Shown one piece after another: positions 42,070-49,723 of a stretch of 49,723 bases of DNA. Location of the stretch: the NCBI GenBank assembly GCA_013289585.1, contig JABCZR010000028.1, positions 1 through 49,723 on the forward strand, read 5' to 3'. A program made the translations under genes and the position numbers. The notes under the pieces are model-generated. The model searched no databases, was not told the origin of the DNA, and saw only the letters and a program-made list of their open reading frames with translations. The stretch comes from Acidobacteriota bacterium (GTDB taxonomy: Bacteria; Acidobacteriota; Terriglobia; Acidiferrales; UBA7541). Positions within the stretch are counted from its first letter, which is position 1, and each line of letters opens with the position of its first letter.

Positions 42070-43494
42070 CTATGCTTTCTCAGCCTTCTCGAGGCCAAAC
42101 TCGCGATGCGTGGTGAGCAGCGCGGCTTTCACGGCCTTTTCTTCGATGACAAAGGAAATGTTGCATTCGGATGAACCCTGCGCGATGGCAATCAGGTTCA
42201 CGCTTTCGCGGCCGAGGGCGTTGAACGTTTTGCCAGCGATTCCGGGGGTGCCGCGCATGTTTTCGCCGACCACCGCCACGATGGCGATCTTCGAATCCAC
42301 CGTGATGTGCTCGACTTTATGGTGCGCCAGGTCGTGCGCGAACTCCTTGCGCAAGGCTTCGACCGTGCGCTGCGCGTCCGCCGTCGAGACGATGAAGCAA
42401 ATGTCGTTCTGCGAAGAGGATTGCGAAATGAGCAGCACATTCGCGCGCACTTCCGCGGTCGTCGAAAACGTTCGCCCGACGACGTCCGGCAATCCCACGA
42501 TTCCCGGGCCGCCGACGCTGATTAATGTTACGTCGCGAATGGCGGTCAGCGCTTTCACCCCGCCGCCGATGCTGCGTCCCTCGGGCGTGATTTTCGTTCC
42601 CGGTTTTTCCGGCGCGAAGCTGTTGCGAATCCAAACAGGGATCGCTGCCTGGATCACCGGGTTCAGGGTCTTGGGGTGCAGGACTTTCGCACCGAAGTAC
42701 GCAAGTTCCGCCGCCTCCCGATAGGAGATGACCGGAATTGTGCGCGCCTCGGGCACCAGCCGCGGGTCGGCGGTTAACACGCCATCCACGTCGGTCCAGA
42801 TGATGACTTCGTCCGCCTCCAACGCGGCGCCGAGAATCGTCGCGGAATAATCCGAGCCGCCACGTCCCAGTGTGGTCAGCTGGCCTTCGGCCGTAGCGCC
42901 GATGAAGCCCGTCACGATCGGCACAATCCCTTTTTCCAGGAGCGGACCCAACCGTGCCTGGGATTTTTCGCGGGTCAGCTCCATTTGTGGTTCCGCTCCG
43001 CCGTGAAACGCGTCCGTCACCACCAATTCCGTGGCCTCGACCGCCTCGCTGTAAACCCCAAGCTCGTCCACTGCCGCTGCAACCAACGGTGCCGAGAGCC
43101 TTTCTCCCAGGCTCGAGATGGCATCAAGCGTCCGCGGCGTAAGTTCGCGCAGCAGTGCGGTTCCTTCGCACAGCCGCCGGCCCTCTGCCAGCACCGGTTC
43201 AATCCGTTGGCGTAGGCGCGTGCGTTTCTGATCGTCAGGAAGCAAATTGAAGAGCGCGGTTTCGTGTTGTTGCCCCAGCGCATCCAGGATGGCCTCGGCT
43301 CCCGCTACGTTCCCTGCTTCAGCGGTCTTCGCGGCTTCGATCAGCCGGTTCGTCACGCCGCTCATCGCGGAAACCACCACTACACAGGGATTTTCCTTTG
43401 CCACCCCCGCTATAATTTTCGCGGTGCGCGCGATGCAAGACGCATCGCCCACCGACGTTCCCCCGAATTTCATGACCACTAGTCGCGGCTTCAT
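42070..43494 (-). CDS. lysC: aspartate kinase, monofunctional
   Basis: The 474-residue protein has the kinase start KFGGTSVGD (9-17), SAMSGVTN, SSLGERLSAPLVAAA, the nucleotide loop LGRGGSDYSATILGAAL, TDVDGVLTADPR and two C-terminal ACT domains (ALTAIRDVTLISVGGPG and SKIAIVAVVGENMRGTPGIAGKTF, ending with SSECNISFVI), which sense lysine and/or threonine. It makes aspartyl phosphate, the entry step to Lys, Thr, Met and diaminopimelate. The length and ACT layout match the ThrA-like monofunctional type (AK III). No downstream pathway gene is adjacent. Three TATCCAC copies lie 44-85 bp upstream of the ATG. Confidence 0.95.
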   Translation of the reverse strand: MKPRLVVMKFGGTSVGDASCIARTAKIIAGVAKENPCVVVVSAMSGVTNRLIEAAKTAEAGNVAGAEAILDALGQQHETALFNLLPDDQKRTRLRQRIEPVLAEGRRLCEGTALLRELTPRTLDAISSLGERLSAPLVAAAVDELGVYSEAVEATELVVTDAFHGGAEPQMELTREKSQARLGPLLEKGIVPIVTGFIGATAEGQLTTLGRGGSDYSATILGAALEADEVIIWTDVDGVLTADPRLVPEARTIPVISYREAAELAYFGAKVLHPKTLNPVIQAAIPVWIRNSFAPEKPGTKITPEGRSIGGGVKALTAIRDVTLISVGGPGIVGLPDVVGRTFSTTAEVRANVLLISQSSSQNDICFIVSTADAQRTVEALRKEFAHDLAHHKVEHITVDSKIAIVAVVGENMRGTPGIAGKTFNALGRESVNLIAIAQGSSECNISFVIEEKAVKAALLTTHREFGLEKAEKA

Positions 43495-43901
43495 TCATTT
43501 CACTCCCTATGGATAGAAGAGCATTTGTCTTATCTTAGTGGATATTTCTCAGTGGATATTCTCGTTTTTTCGGTGGATAGTCCGTTGCAAAAGGCTGCCA
43601 GCACGCGACGGATACTCCGAGGCACCGGCACACACCGGCCCTGACCTCGTCCTGACTTGGCGAGTGCTCCACGCATCCTCCGCTGGTTTTTCCACACCGG
43701 GGATAATGGACGCTCAGCTGGCGGGCAAGCTTTGCGCTAGGATTGGCCGGAGCGACGGCCAGCGGCTCGGGCAACCTCCAAAAAACATTTTTCCGCTAAG
43801 CGCCGCGGGCACTGAGCCGCGACACTCTTTTCTGCGCCGTGGGAACCTGCTGGGTCGCAGATGCTATAAAGTTGGTCAGAGCCATTAGGAGGCTACAGTT
43901 G
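43495..43901. other. 407-bp divergent intergenic region between lysC and the DUF4239 gene
   Basis: No gene is convincing here; frames on both strands lack ribosome sites and codon bias. The region carries three copies of TATCCAC on the minus strand near lysC and, near 43881-43895, the ribosome site of the rightward gene. It should contain promoters for both directions, but none has clear -35/-10 elements by eye. Confidence 0.5.
43538..43579 (-). promoter_or_regulatory. three TATCCAC repeats upstream of lysC
   Basis: GTGGATA occurs at 43538-43544, 43552-43558 and 43573-43579, that is TATCCAC on the lysC strand with spacings of 14 and 21 bases. The first two share the longer context AGTGGATATT-T/C. 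The motif resembles a DnaA box core or a regulator site close to the lysC start. Confidence 0.4.
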
Positions 43902-44669
43902 ATGGACCATCTAATAAGATTTCCGACGCTGATATTGGCACTTTCTCTCGTGGTGTTGTGGCTATCGGTGTGGATCGGCGTTTCCATCCGCAAGAGACGT
44001 CGATCCCTGGAGGAAAATGAGCGCGAAGATTTCGGCACGATCATGTCCGCCATCCTGACCCTGCTCGGGCTCATCATTGGATTCAGCTTTTCGATGGCCA
44101 TTTCCCGATACGATCAGCGCAAGAACTTGGAGGAGGCAGAGGCCAACGCGATCGGTACGGAGTACCTTCGAGCAGAGTTTCTGCCAGCCTCCGATGCGGC
44201 GAAAATACGTTCGCTGCTCAGGAATTATATCGATCAGCGCATTGCCTTCTATGCGACTCGGGATGACCGCCAGCTTGGGCAGATCGATGCCGCTACAGCA
44301 CGACTGGAGACCGACCTGTGGTCCGCCGTCCAGGTTCCGGCTGCGGCGCAGAACACACTCTTGGCGACTATTGCTGTCACGGGCATGAACGACGTATTGA
44401 ATTCCAAAGGCTCTACTCAAGCCGCATGGTGGAATCGCATTCCAAATGCAGCATGGGGTCTGATGCTGGCAATCGCTATCTGCTGCAGCCTGTTGATCGG
44501 TTATGGTGCCCGTACGGGTAAAGCCAGAACCACGTTACTTCTGGTTCTGCCGCTTGTCGTCTCCATCTCATTCTATTTGATAGCGGACATTGATGGTCCG
44601 CGCGGCGGCATGGTCCGCGTCCATGCGCAAAATCTAATGGTCCTTTCCGACTCTCTGCATAGTCACTAA
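43902..44669 (+). CDS. DUF4239 (bestrophin-like) membrane protein
   Basis: The ATG at 43902 follows AGGAGG by 8 bases; an upstream extension to 43839 is not needed. The 255-residue protein has two N-terminal membrane helices (FPTLILALSLVVLWLSVWIG and IMSAILTLLGLIIGFSFSMA), a soluble helical part starting with SRYDQRKNLEEAEANAIGTEYLRA, and two C-terminal helices (AAWGLMLAIAICCSLLIGYG and TTLLLVLPLVVSISFYLIAD) ending in DIDGPRGG. This is the DUF4239 pattern, annotated as bestrophin-like and possibly an ion-conducting or sensory membrane protein. The activity is not established. Confidence 0.85.
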   Translation: MDHLIRFPTLILALSLVVLWLSVWIGVSIRKRRRSLEENEREDFGTIMSAILTLLGLIIGFSFSMAISRYDQRKNLEEAEANAIGTEYLRAEFLPASDAAKIRSLLRNYIDQRIAFYATRDDRQLGQIDAATARLETDLWSAVQVPAAAQNTLLATIAVTGMNDVLNSKGSTQAAWWNRIPNAAWGLMLAIAICCSLLIGYGARTGKARTTLLLVLPLVVSISFYLIADIDGPRGGMVRVHAQNLMVLSDSLHSH

Positions 44670-44881
44670 GCGCGGCACGGGTTACTAAGACTGGCTCTCG
44701 TAGTTTAGCTCCTTCCATGAGAAGGCCGGTGTATGAGTCAAGACGGTTTTTCGCCTTACATTCCTTCGCCCCAGCCGCAGCAAGTCAAAAGCGTCACCGA
44801 GTCCCAAGGAGAAGAGTCCCATTCGGTTCCTTTTCTCGCGGAAGTTTCACAGCATCCTCAATGATTCATGGCCCAATACGC

Positions 44882-47728
44882 TCATGCCCCTGCACTGTTT
44901 GCCTTCTCCTCGCTGGTGACTCCTTCCCTGGTCGTGAACAACGGAACGCGGACGCGGATTCGCGTCCCATGGGATAGCTCCGATTCAACAGAAAAGTGTC
45001 CCCTAACCAATCGCACCCGCTCGCGCATGCTGATTAAACCAAGACCTGCGTCTCCGTTCGCAGACTCAATGCTGAATCCTGCGCCGGAGTCGGAGACGCA
45101 AAGATCGATTCGATCGTCATGACCAGATAGTTCAACCTTGGCCTCCGCGGCACCGCTGTGCTTCACGATGTTCCGCAAAGCCTCCTGCACGATCCGAAAG
45201 AGGCATAGAGTCACATCCTTTGGAATTTGTCCGGGAATGTCACGATGGACAAATAGAACCTGCAGTTCGTGCTGATCGGAGAGTTCTCTGCAGAAGCCCC
45301 CCACGGCTGCCACCAGACCCAGAGTGTCCAGCTTGGATGGGTGAAGCTGGTGGGACAAATTGTGGATGTTGGACGACACTTCCTTCGCTACTTCCCTAAT
45401 GTTGTGCGCTTGTTGTCGGATCTTGGACGAAAGATCAGGCAGATTCTCTTCGAATTGCGCGAGGCTAACCGAGAGGAGCGCCATCCGTTGGCTCAAATCG
45501 TCGTGTAACTCTCGGGCAATGCGGGCTCGTTCCTGTTCTTGCGCCTCAATCAACCTGCGGCTCACACTGGAGAGCGCCTCTTCCGCAAGCTTGCGTTCGG
45601 TAACATCCGCCACCAAGCCTATGATGCGCAGCATCTTGCCTTGACCGTCGAACAGGACGCGCCCGTTTGCCTCCAGCCAAATCACACTGCCGTCGGGACG
45701 TAACACCCGATAGCTTGTCTGATAGATCGGACTTTCAGGAGAGAGCCCGGTCTCTGGAGTGGCATACGCCTCGCGGTCTTCAGGGAGAACTCTGGCGACG
45801 AATTGCCGACCCGTATCGCGCATTGGGTCCTCCAGCCAATTGAGAATATCTACGCACTGTCCGCTTCGCACTATCACGTCCGTCGCCGCGTCCCACTCGA
45901 ACGCATACATCCTTCCGGCTTGAACCGCCATACTTAACCGCTCTTCGCTCTCCCGCAGCGCCTCTTCCGCCCGCTTGCGCTCTGTGATGTCACTTACCAT
46001 CGCCAAGGCCCCGTCAAACTCTCCTTTGTCGTTGAAGACCGGGGTTGCTGCCATACGTACCCACAATTCCGAACCGTCCCTTTGCCGGAGCCGTTCCTCG
46101 ACCTGTGCACGTACTCCTTGCTGTCGGCGCTTTAAGAGTTGCTTCTTGTGCTCAACATCCTCGGGAAAGTAAGAATCCAATACACTCCGCCCAACCATCT
46201 CTCCCGCTTCGTATCCCAGCATCTCCGCCATCTGCCGATTCACATAGGAAGTGTGAAGGTTCGAATCGAGGAGCCAAACGCCTTCGTTTGCGGTCTCCAC
46301 GATCCTGCGATACCGCTTCTCGGTTTCCTTGACCGCGTCCTCCGCCTGCTTGCGGTCGGTGATATCCAGCGACACGCCCAACATCCGCTCGGGATCACCG
46401 TTCGTCGCGTAGTAGAACTTCCCTCGCGCGACCAGCCACCGAACCGTCCCGTCAGCCCGCACGATGCGAAACTCTACCGCGTACGGCTTCCGGTATTGCC
46501 TTGCATCCGCGAACGCTTCCGAGACTTGCTGTCGGTCATCGGGATGTATATAGCGAATGAACTCTTCTACGCTTCCGGCGTATGTGTTGGACGCGATTCC
46601 GAAGCTACCCTGCAGGTCACCGAACCAAAGAGCTCGTCCGCTCTTGACCTCGGAATCCCACCCCACCGACGCGCTGGCTTCCATTGCCAGATGAAGCCTC
46701 TCGTTGGATAGCCCGATGTCTGAAGACAGCTCCCGGTTGGCGAGGTACTCCTTAACAAAGGCGAAAACAGTCAAAAAGAAAACGGAGACTAATACGATGA
46801 GAAGACGTATCACGCGGCTTCGATACGGCTCGTCCGCTCGAAACAGCTCCCACACCCCGATGACTGGGACGGCAATCACGGACATCAACGCCAGAAGCGA
46901 GGCGTACTTGGTGTCGCCGGTGTCAGGCTGGACTGACCGCGCCAGCTGCGGTGCCAGCCTTCGCCCCCGCAGTGCCACCCAAACAAACCAACAAGCAGCA
47001 GCCGTAGTAAAGGGTATGTATTGCAGGCTACCGTAAAGCCCTCTGAACGAGAAGACGATGTTCACGATCAAAGAGCCAAATAAATACAGGGCCGAAGCAC
47101 CGAGCAGATGCCAATAAATTGACCTCCACGGAGGTTGGGCTCGAAAAATCAGCACACCCAGAACTACGAGTAGCAAGAAATTTTCCGCAAAGTAAAGGGC
47201 TTGGCCCCGCAAGATGAGGGCGGCATCCCAGCTTGTGTACGGGTATTCAACCAGGAGAAGGGCGTATGCAAAAACCCAGAAGAACAATAAGAGAAGAAAA
47301 TTCAAGAACGTTCGATACCCTCGCTGCGGCGATAATCTCAAATGGGGACGCGAGACCACGGCCGCAATCATCAGTACGATGTGCAGAAATAATGGAGCAG
47401 CAACCACCAAATACGCAGGTCGAATCCCGCCAAACCACAGTTCGGAATGGATCCAACTCCATGCGCTGACGGACCACACCCCAAAAGACATCGCAAGGAA
47501 TGACCAAAATATCCGTATCGCTTCCCTGCTCTGAACTGCATTCAGGGTGGCGATTCCCGCAGCCAGAACGATCACCAGCAAATACGTGATCATGCCATAT
47601 GCGGACAGAATGCCCCCTTTCCGGACGGTGACTGAAAGGGTTGCCTGGACTAGTAGAAGCACGACTGCAAGAGCGGGCCACCAAAGAAGGCGAAACGTGC
47701 GAGTTAGAGGCAAGGATTTAAGCATCAT
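44882..47728 (-). CDS. orphan multi-PAS sensor histidine kinase (HisKA_3 type)
   Basis: This large 948-residue sensor has an N-terminal membrane domain with about ten helices (residues ~12-330), then three PAS/PAC units (~345-455, ~468-580 and ~590-715; PAC ends GVSLDITDRKQAE, MVSDITERKRAE and LVADVTERKLAE), a HisKA_3 dimerisation domain with the phospho-accepting His742 in ARELHDDLSQ, and a C-terminal HATPase (QEALRNIVKHSGA, SDSGAGFSI, GLGLISMRERV). This is the NarX/DegS type that usually phosphorylates a LuxR-type response regulator. None is encoded beside it. The 10-helix membrane part resembles 7TM-plus sensor regions and may detect a lipid-soluble or membrane signal. Confidence 0.92.
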   Translation of the reverse strand: MMLKSLPLTRTFRLLWWPALAVVLLLVQATLSVTVRKGGILSAYGMITYLLVIVLAAGIATLNAVQSREAIRIFWSFLAMSFGVWSVSAWSWIHSELWFGGIRPAYLVVAAPLFLHIVLMIAAVVSRPHLRLSPQRGYRTFLNFLLLLFFWVFAYALLLVEYPYTSWDAALILRGQALYFAENFLLLVVLGVLIFRAQPPWRSIYWHLLGASALYLFGSLIVNIVFSFRGLYGSLQYIPFTTAAACWFVWVALRGRRLAPQLARSVQPDTGDTKYASLLALMSVIAVPVIGVWELFRADEPYRSRVIRLLIVLVSVFFLTVFAFVKEYLANRELSSDIGLSNERLHLAMEASASVGWDSEVKSGRALWFGDLQGSFGIASNTYAGSVEEFIRYIHPDDRQQVSEAFADARQYRKPYAVEFRIVRADGTVRWLVARGKFYYATNGDPERMLGVSLDITDRKQAEDAVKETEKRYRRIVETANEGVWLLDSNLHTSYVNRQMAEMLGYEAGEMVGRSVLDSYFPEDVEHKKQLLKRRQQGVRAQVEERLRQRDGSELWVRMAATPVFNDKGEFDGALAMVSDITERKRAEEALRESEERLSMAVQAGRMYAFEWDAATDVIVRSGQCVDILNWLEDPMRDTGRQFVARVLPEDREAYATPETGLSPESPIYQTSYRVLRPDGSVIWLEANGRVLFDGQGKMLRIIGLVADVTERKLAEEALSSVSRRLIEAQEQERARIARELHDDLSQRMALLSVSLAQFEENLPDLSSKIRQQAHNIREVAKEVSSNIHNLSHQLHPSKLDTLGLVAAVGGFCRELSDQHELQVLFVHRDIPGQIPKDVTLCLFRIVQEALRNIVKHSGAAEAKVELSGHDDRIDLCVSDSGAGFSIESANGDAGLGLISMRERVRLVRGHFSVESELSHGTRIRVRVPLFTTREGVTSEEKANSAGA

Positions 47729-48197
47729 GATTTATCCAAGGGCCTTGACAGGGCGGCATTATTCCAGATCGTTGTTGTGGCACAAGATTGTAGCTTCCCT
47801 CGTGTTTGTAGGGAAGAGGGAAGGCACCGGAAAGTCGTCAGCCTTCTCTAAGTTCTGAGGACATCGCCGTTCACAGTCGATGAATAAGTCGATTCCGACA
47901 GGTCAACTAACTCCCGATAAGCCTTAACCGCGTCTTCGACATGTCGCTAGTCGCTTAACCAGACATCTGTCTTACGGCGAGTCACCGGTCGTCATGCTCT
48001 GAACTGGAATGCACATTTTCGATGCCAAAAGTGATGCCCCATTCTCAAGCACGACGGTGCAAAAATGTGGGACCCAGTCCTTTTTCCCCGTTAACGCATA
48101 ATCGGAAACTGACCGATGACCAAAGCGAGGGATGCCGTCTTCCTACGATTCTTGGTGTAAAATCCGCGGTAATTCGGCTCGCTTGTGGGAGAATCTC
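47729..48197. other. 469-bp divergent intergenic region
   Basis: This region lies between the histidine kinase start (leftward) and the small exported protein at 48198 (rightward). I find no gene, tRNA, strong hairpin or clear promoter. The length suggests regulatory content for one or both genes. Confidence 0.4.
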
Positions 48198-48542
48198 ATG
48201 CGTAAGATCTGCCTCTTCGTTATTTGCCTCCTCTTTTGCGCGTTTGCGGTCTTAATTTCCAGAAATTTTCCTACGGCCGTCCACGCAGCCCAAGACCGGG
48301 GCGGTGTGCGGACTCCAACCACGGAATCCGGCCAGCCGGGAACCTGGGTACAACCGGCGGCGGGGAAGCGCACCGTCGATGTCAGGCAGTTGAAATCGGA
48401 AGCGCGTGAGCTAACGGCCATGTCGCAGTTGCTTCCCGATCAGATGGAACAGATTGGCAACGGCAAACTGCCGAAAGATCTCATCGAAAATCTGAAAAAG
48501 ATCGAAAAGCTGGCCAAGCGCATTCGCAGCGAAGTGGAATAG
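48198..48542 (+). CDS. small exported or membrane-anchored protein, unknown function
   Basis: The ATG at 48198 follows GGGAGAA. The 114-residue protein has a signal peptide or anchor (KICLFVICLLFCAFAVLIS, then AVHAAQD), a Gly/Pro-rich linker (GVRTPTTESGQPGTWVQP) and a helical C-terminal region (DVRQLKSEARELTAMSQLLP, then LIENLKKIEKLAKRIRSEVE). The C-terminal helices could form a small coiled coil. It is a single gene. No family is recognised; a role in the periplasm is inferred from the signal sequence. Confidence 0.7.
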   Translation: MRKICLFVICLLFCAFAVLISRNFPTAVHAAQDRGGVRTPTTESGQPGTWVQPAAGKRTVDVRQLKSEARELTAMSQLLPDQMEQIGNGKLPKDLIENLKKIEKLAKRIRSEVE

Positions 48543-48635
48543 CGCCCATTGGACCAGGGGAATTGGCATGTGAATCTACTTCTCCGGTACGCTGCGGGCA
48601 CAGCGTTGACACTCCTGCAACTCACGGCAGCAGTT

Positions 48636-49331
48636 TTAGGGGGATGGCATTTGTGGCGGAGGTGAAGAAGGATCAACCAGATTATCGGCGAGCGCGATAT
48701 CACGAACGAACGCCGCGTAAAATAGTGTATTGATCGCCCCAATCACAGTCAGGAAAAGTACCAATATGTGCGTCGTGAGCGAACCAGCCCACCGCAGGGC
48801 GAGAACCACCGAAACAAGAATTATTGCGCTGAACAGTACCAGCAAAATCAGGCGTAGGAACAATGCCACATGGCTGCGCCCCATCCAAAGAAACCAGAAC
48901 ATGACCGCGATGAGAAACCAGAACAAGGCCTTGTAAACTTCTGCGGGAACCGCGGGAAATTTCTCTGTTAAATATCCCGCCAATATGAGGGCGCCGAGGC
49001 CTCCAGCCAGACCGAGTAGCGCCAGGGGCAACGACACTAGCAGACGGCCGATGCTGGCTCGACGCAGTTGTGAAAGAAGCTCCTTCCAGAGATTCCAGAG
49101 CGCCACAAAGCCGAAGCCGGCTATCCCGACTCCTAACGCCCCGCAGAGCCCCATAAGCGTTCCTCCAACGATTACCAAGCCGTCGCTCGTGGCATCGGCA
49201 GCGCCCGTCAACATATAGACTAATATCGAAGCAGTGATCCCGAATTTGAGAATGCGCATTTCCCAGGAATCAGCTGGCGGACCGCCAGGGATCTCGGAAA
49301 ATGTTGGCGTGACAGGTCGGCGCTCCTTCAA
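48636..49331 (-). CDS. multi-pass membrane protein of unknown function
   Basis: Up to 231 residues from a TTG at 49331, or about 207 from an ATG at 49259 (MRILKFGITASILVYML); the ribosome sites of both are weak. Five to six membrane helices are visible: ITASILVYMLTGAADA, LVIVGGTLMGLCGALGVGIA, LLVSLPLALLGLAGGLGALI, ALFWFLIAVMFWFLWMG, FLRLILLVLFSAIILVSVVL and ILVLFLTVIGAINTLFYAA, with a Pro/Ser-rich C-terminal tail (DPSSPPPQMPSP). No transport or enzymatic motif is seen. Confidence 0.6.
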   Translation of the reverse strand: MKERRPVTPTFSEIPGGPPADSWEMRILKFGITASILVYMLTGAADATSDGLVIVGGTLMGLCGALGVGIAGFGFVALWNLWKELLSQLRRASIGRLLVSLPLALLGLAGGLGALILAGYLTEKFPAVPAEVYKALFWFLIAVMFWFLWMGRSHVALFLRLILLVLFSAIILVSVVLALRWAGSLTTHILVLFLTVIGAINTLFYAAFVRDIALADNLVDPSSPPPQMPSP

Positions 49332-49723
49332 GGTTGTATATGCCTTTGCATAGTAGACAGAGATAGATATCGATCCCAGTAGCGCGCAGACCGTGCCCCG
49401 TGGTAGGTTACTTCACTGAAAAGGTTGCTGGCGATGTGAGGACGCCTCGGATGGAATGTAATGTATAGAAATGGTCCGATGAGGGTCAAGGAATTCTAGC
49501 GTGCTTCAGATTACCTCCAGAAGAGCCGGACAACCGATCGAGTAGGTCACGATACCCACATGTATGGTAAGCGCTGCCAGCTCAACCGGTCGATGCAACA
49601 CCATCCAATGCGTTGATTCGACAATGCTTCTCCGGAAGAACCCATCTGTTTGGCAGTACTCGGTCAAAACCTAGCCAGGGTAGTGTTCCGACTGATCTAA
49701 CCCAGCCAGCGATTTTAGCTTTT
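49332..49723. other. 392-bp region at the right edge without a recognisable gene
   Basis: No open frame with ribosome site or familiar protein sequence is present up to the end of the window. It may hold the promoter of the leftward membrane protein gene and the flank of a gene beyond the edge. Confidence 0.4.

Noticed and set aside
43538-43888. 116-codon plus-strand frame upstream of the DUF4239 gene
   Set aside because: No ribosome site, codon use unlike neighbours, and overlaps the phased repeats.

Overview
The window is about 60% G+C chromosomal DNA, most probably from an Acidobacteriota (Terriglobia-like) genome. The signs are a bactofilin paired with a small methyltransferase, large secreted TPR proteins, a stand-alone type III polyketide synthase, an M1 peptidase fused to HEAT repeats, a PQQ dehydrogenase with its own cytochrome domain, and several small secreted proteins of a style common in that phylum. 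This placement rests on gene content only; there is no rRNA or other phylogenetic marker here.

Left edge to 4.4 kb: the end of an integrative element. Two tandem winged-helix proteins of replication-relaxation type, a 120-bp nested inverted repeat, a ribbon-helix-helix-like protein, an excisionase-type HTH protein and a complete tyrosine integrase all point rightwards. The integrase stops 17 bp from the CCA end of a tRNA-Arg(ACG) gene, which marks this junction as the probable attachment site. The other end of the element lies outside the window.

4.5-9.9 kb (minus strand): a possible catabolic unit in which a secreted N-acyl-D-amino-acid deacylase-type amidohydrolase precedes a sodium:solute symporter and an MFS permease that overlap by 20 bp. 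Two tiny coupled genes with their own terminator follow. 10-15.4 kb (plus strand): a patatin-like lipase, a DedA membrane protein and a HAD phosphatase; a membrane-anchored coiled-coil protein; a HAD-fold protein that has lost its catalytic residues; a 59-residue membrane protein; and a His-rich secreted peptide.

15.6-19.3 kb (minus): nuoI-galT-ydcF, then bactofilin and methyltransferase. 19.4-25.3 kb: a lipoprotein, tadA and tRNA-Ser(CGA) on the plus strand, then msrA, a TPR protein, a type III polyketide synthase and an MHS-family permease on the minus strand. 25.4-29.3 kb: a tightly packed plus-strand set of an SDR protein with an altered active site, an ACT-domain protein and an M1 aminopeptidase with HEAT repeats.

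29.4-36 kb is a two-carbon acid locus: a glycerate kinase and a hydroxypyruvate/glyoxylate reductase on the minus strand, and GlcD- and GlcE-like glycolate oxidase subunits on the plus strand, without GlcF. After it come a large TPR protein, a divergent PQQ dehydrogenase, a small His-rich secreted protein, a DUF1990 protein, aspartate kinase, a DUF4239 membrane protein, an orphan multi-PAS histidine kinase and two small unassigned envelope proteins. I found no CRISPR array, insertion sequence, rRNA or recognised riboswitch. The most unusual items are the nested palindrome at 2262-2386, the degenerate HAD protein at 13664-14545, and the altered active sites of the SDR and PQQ enzymes.
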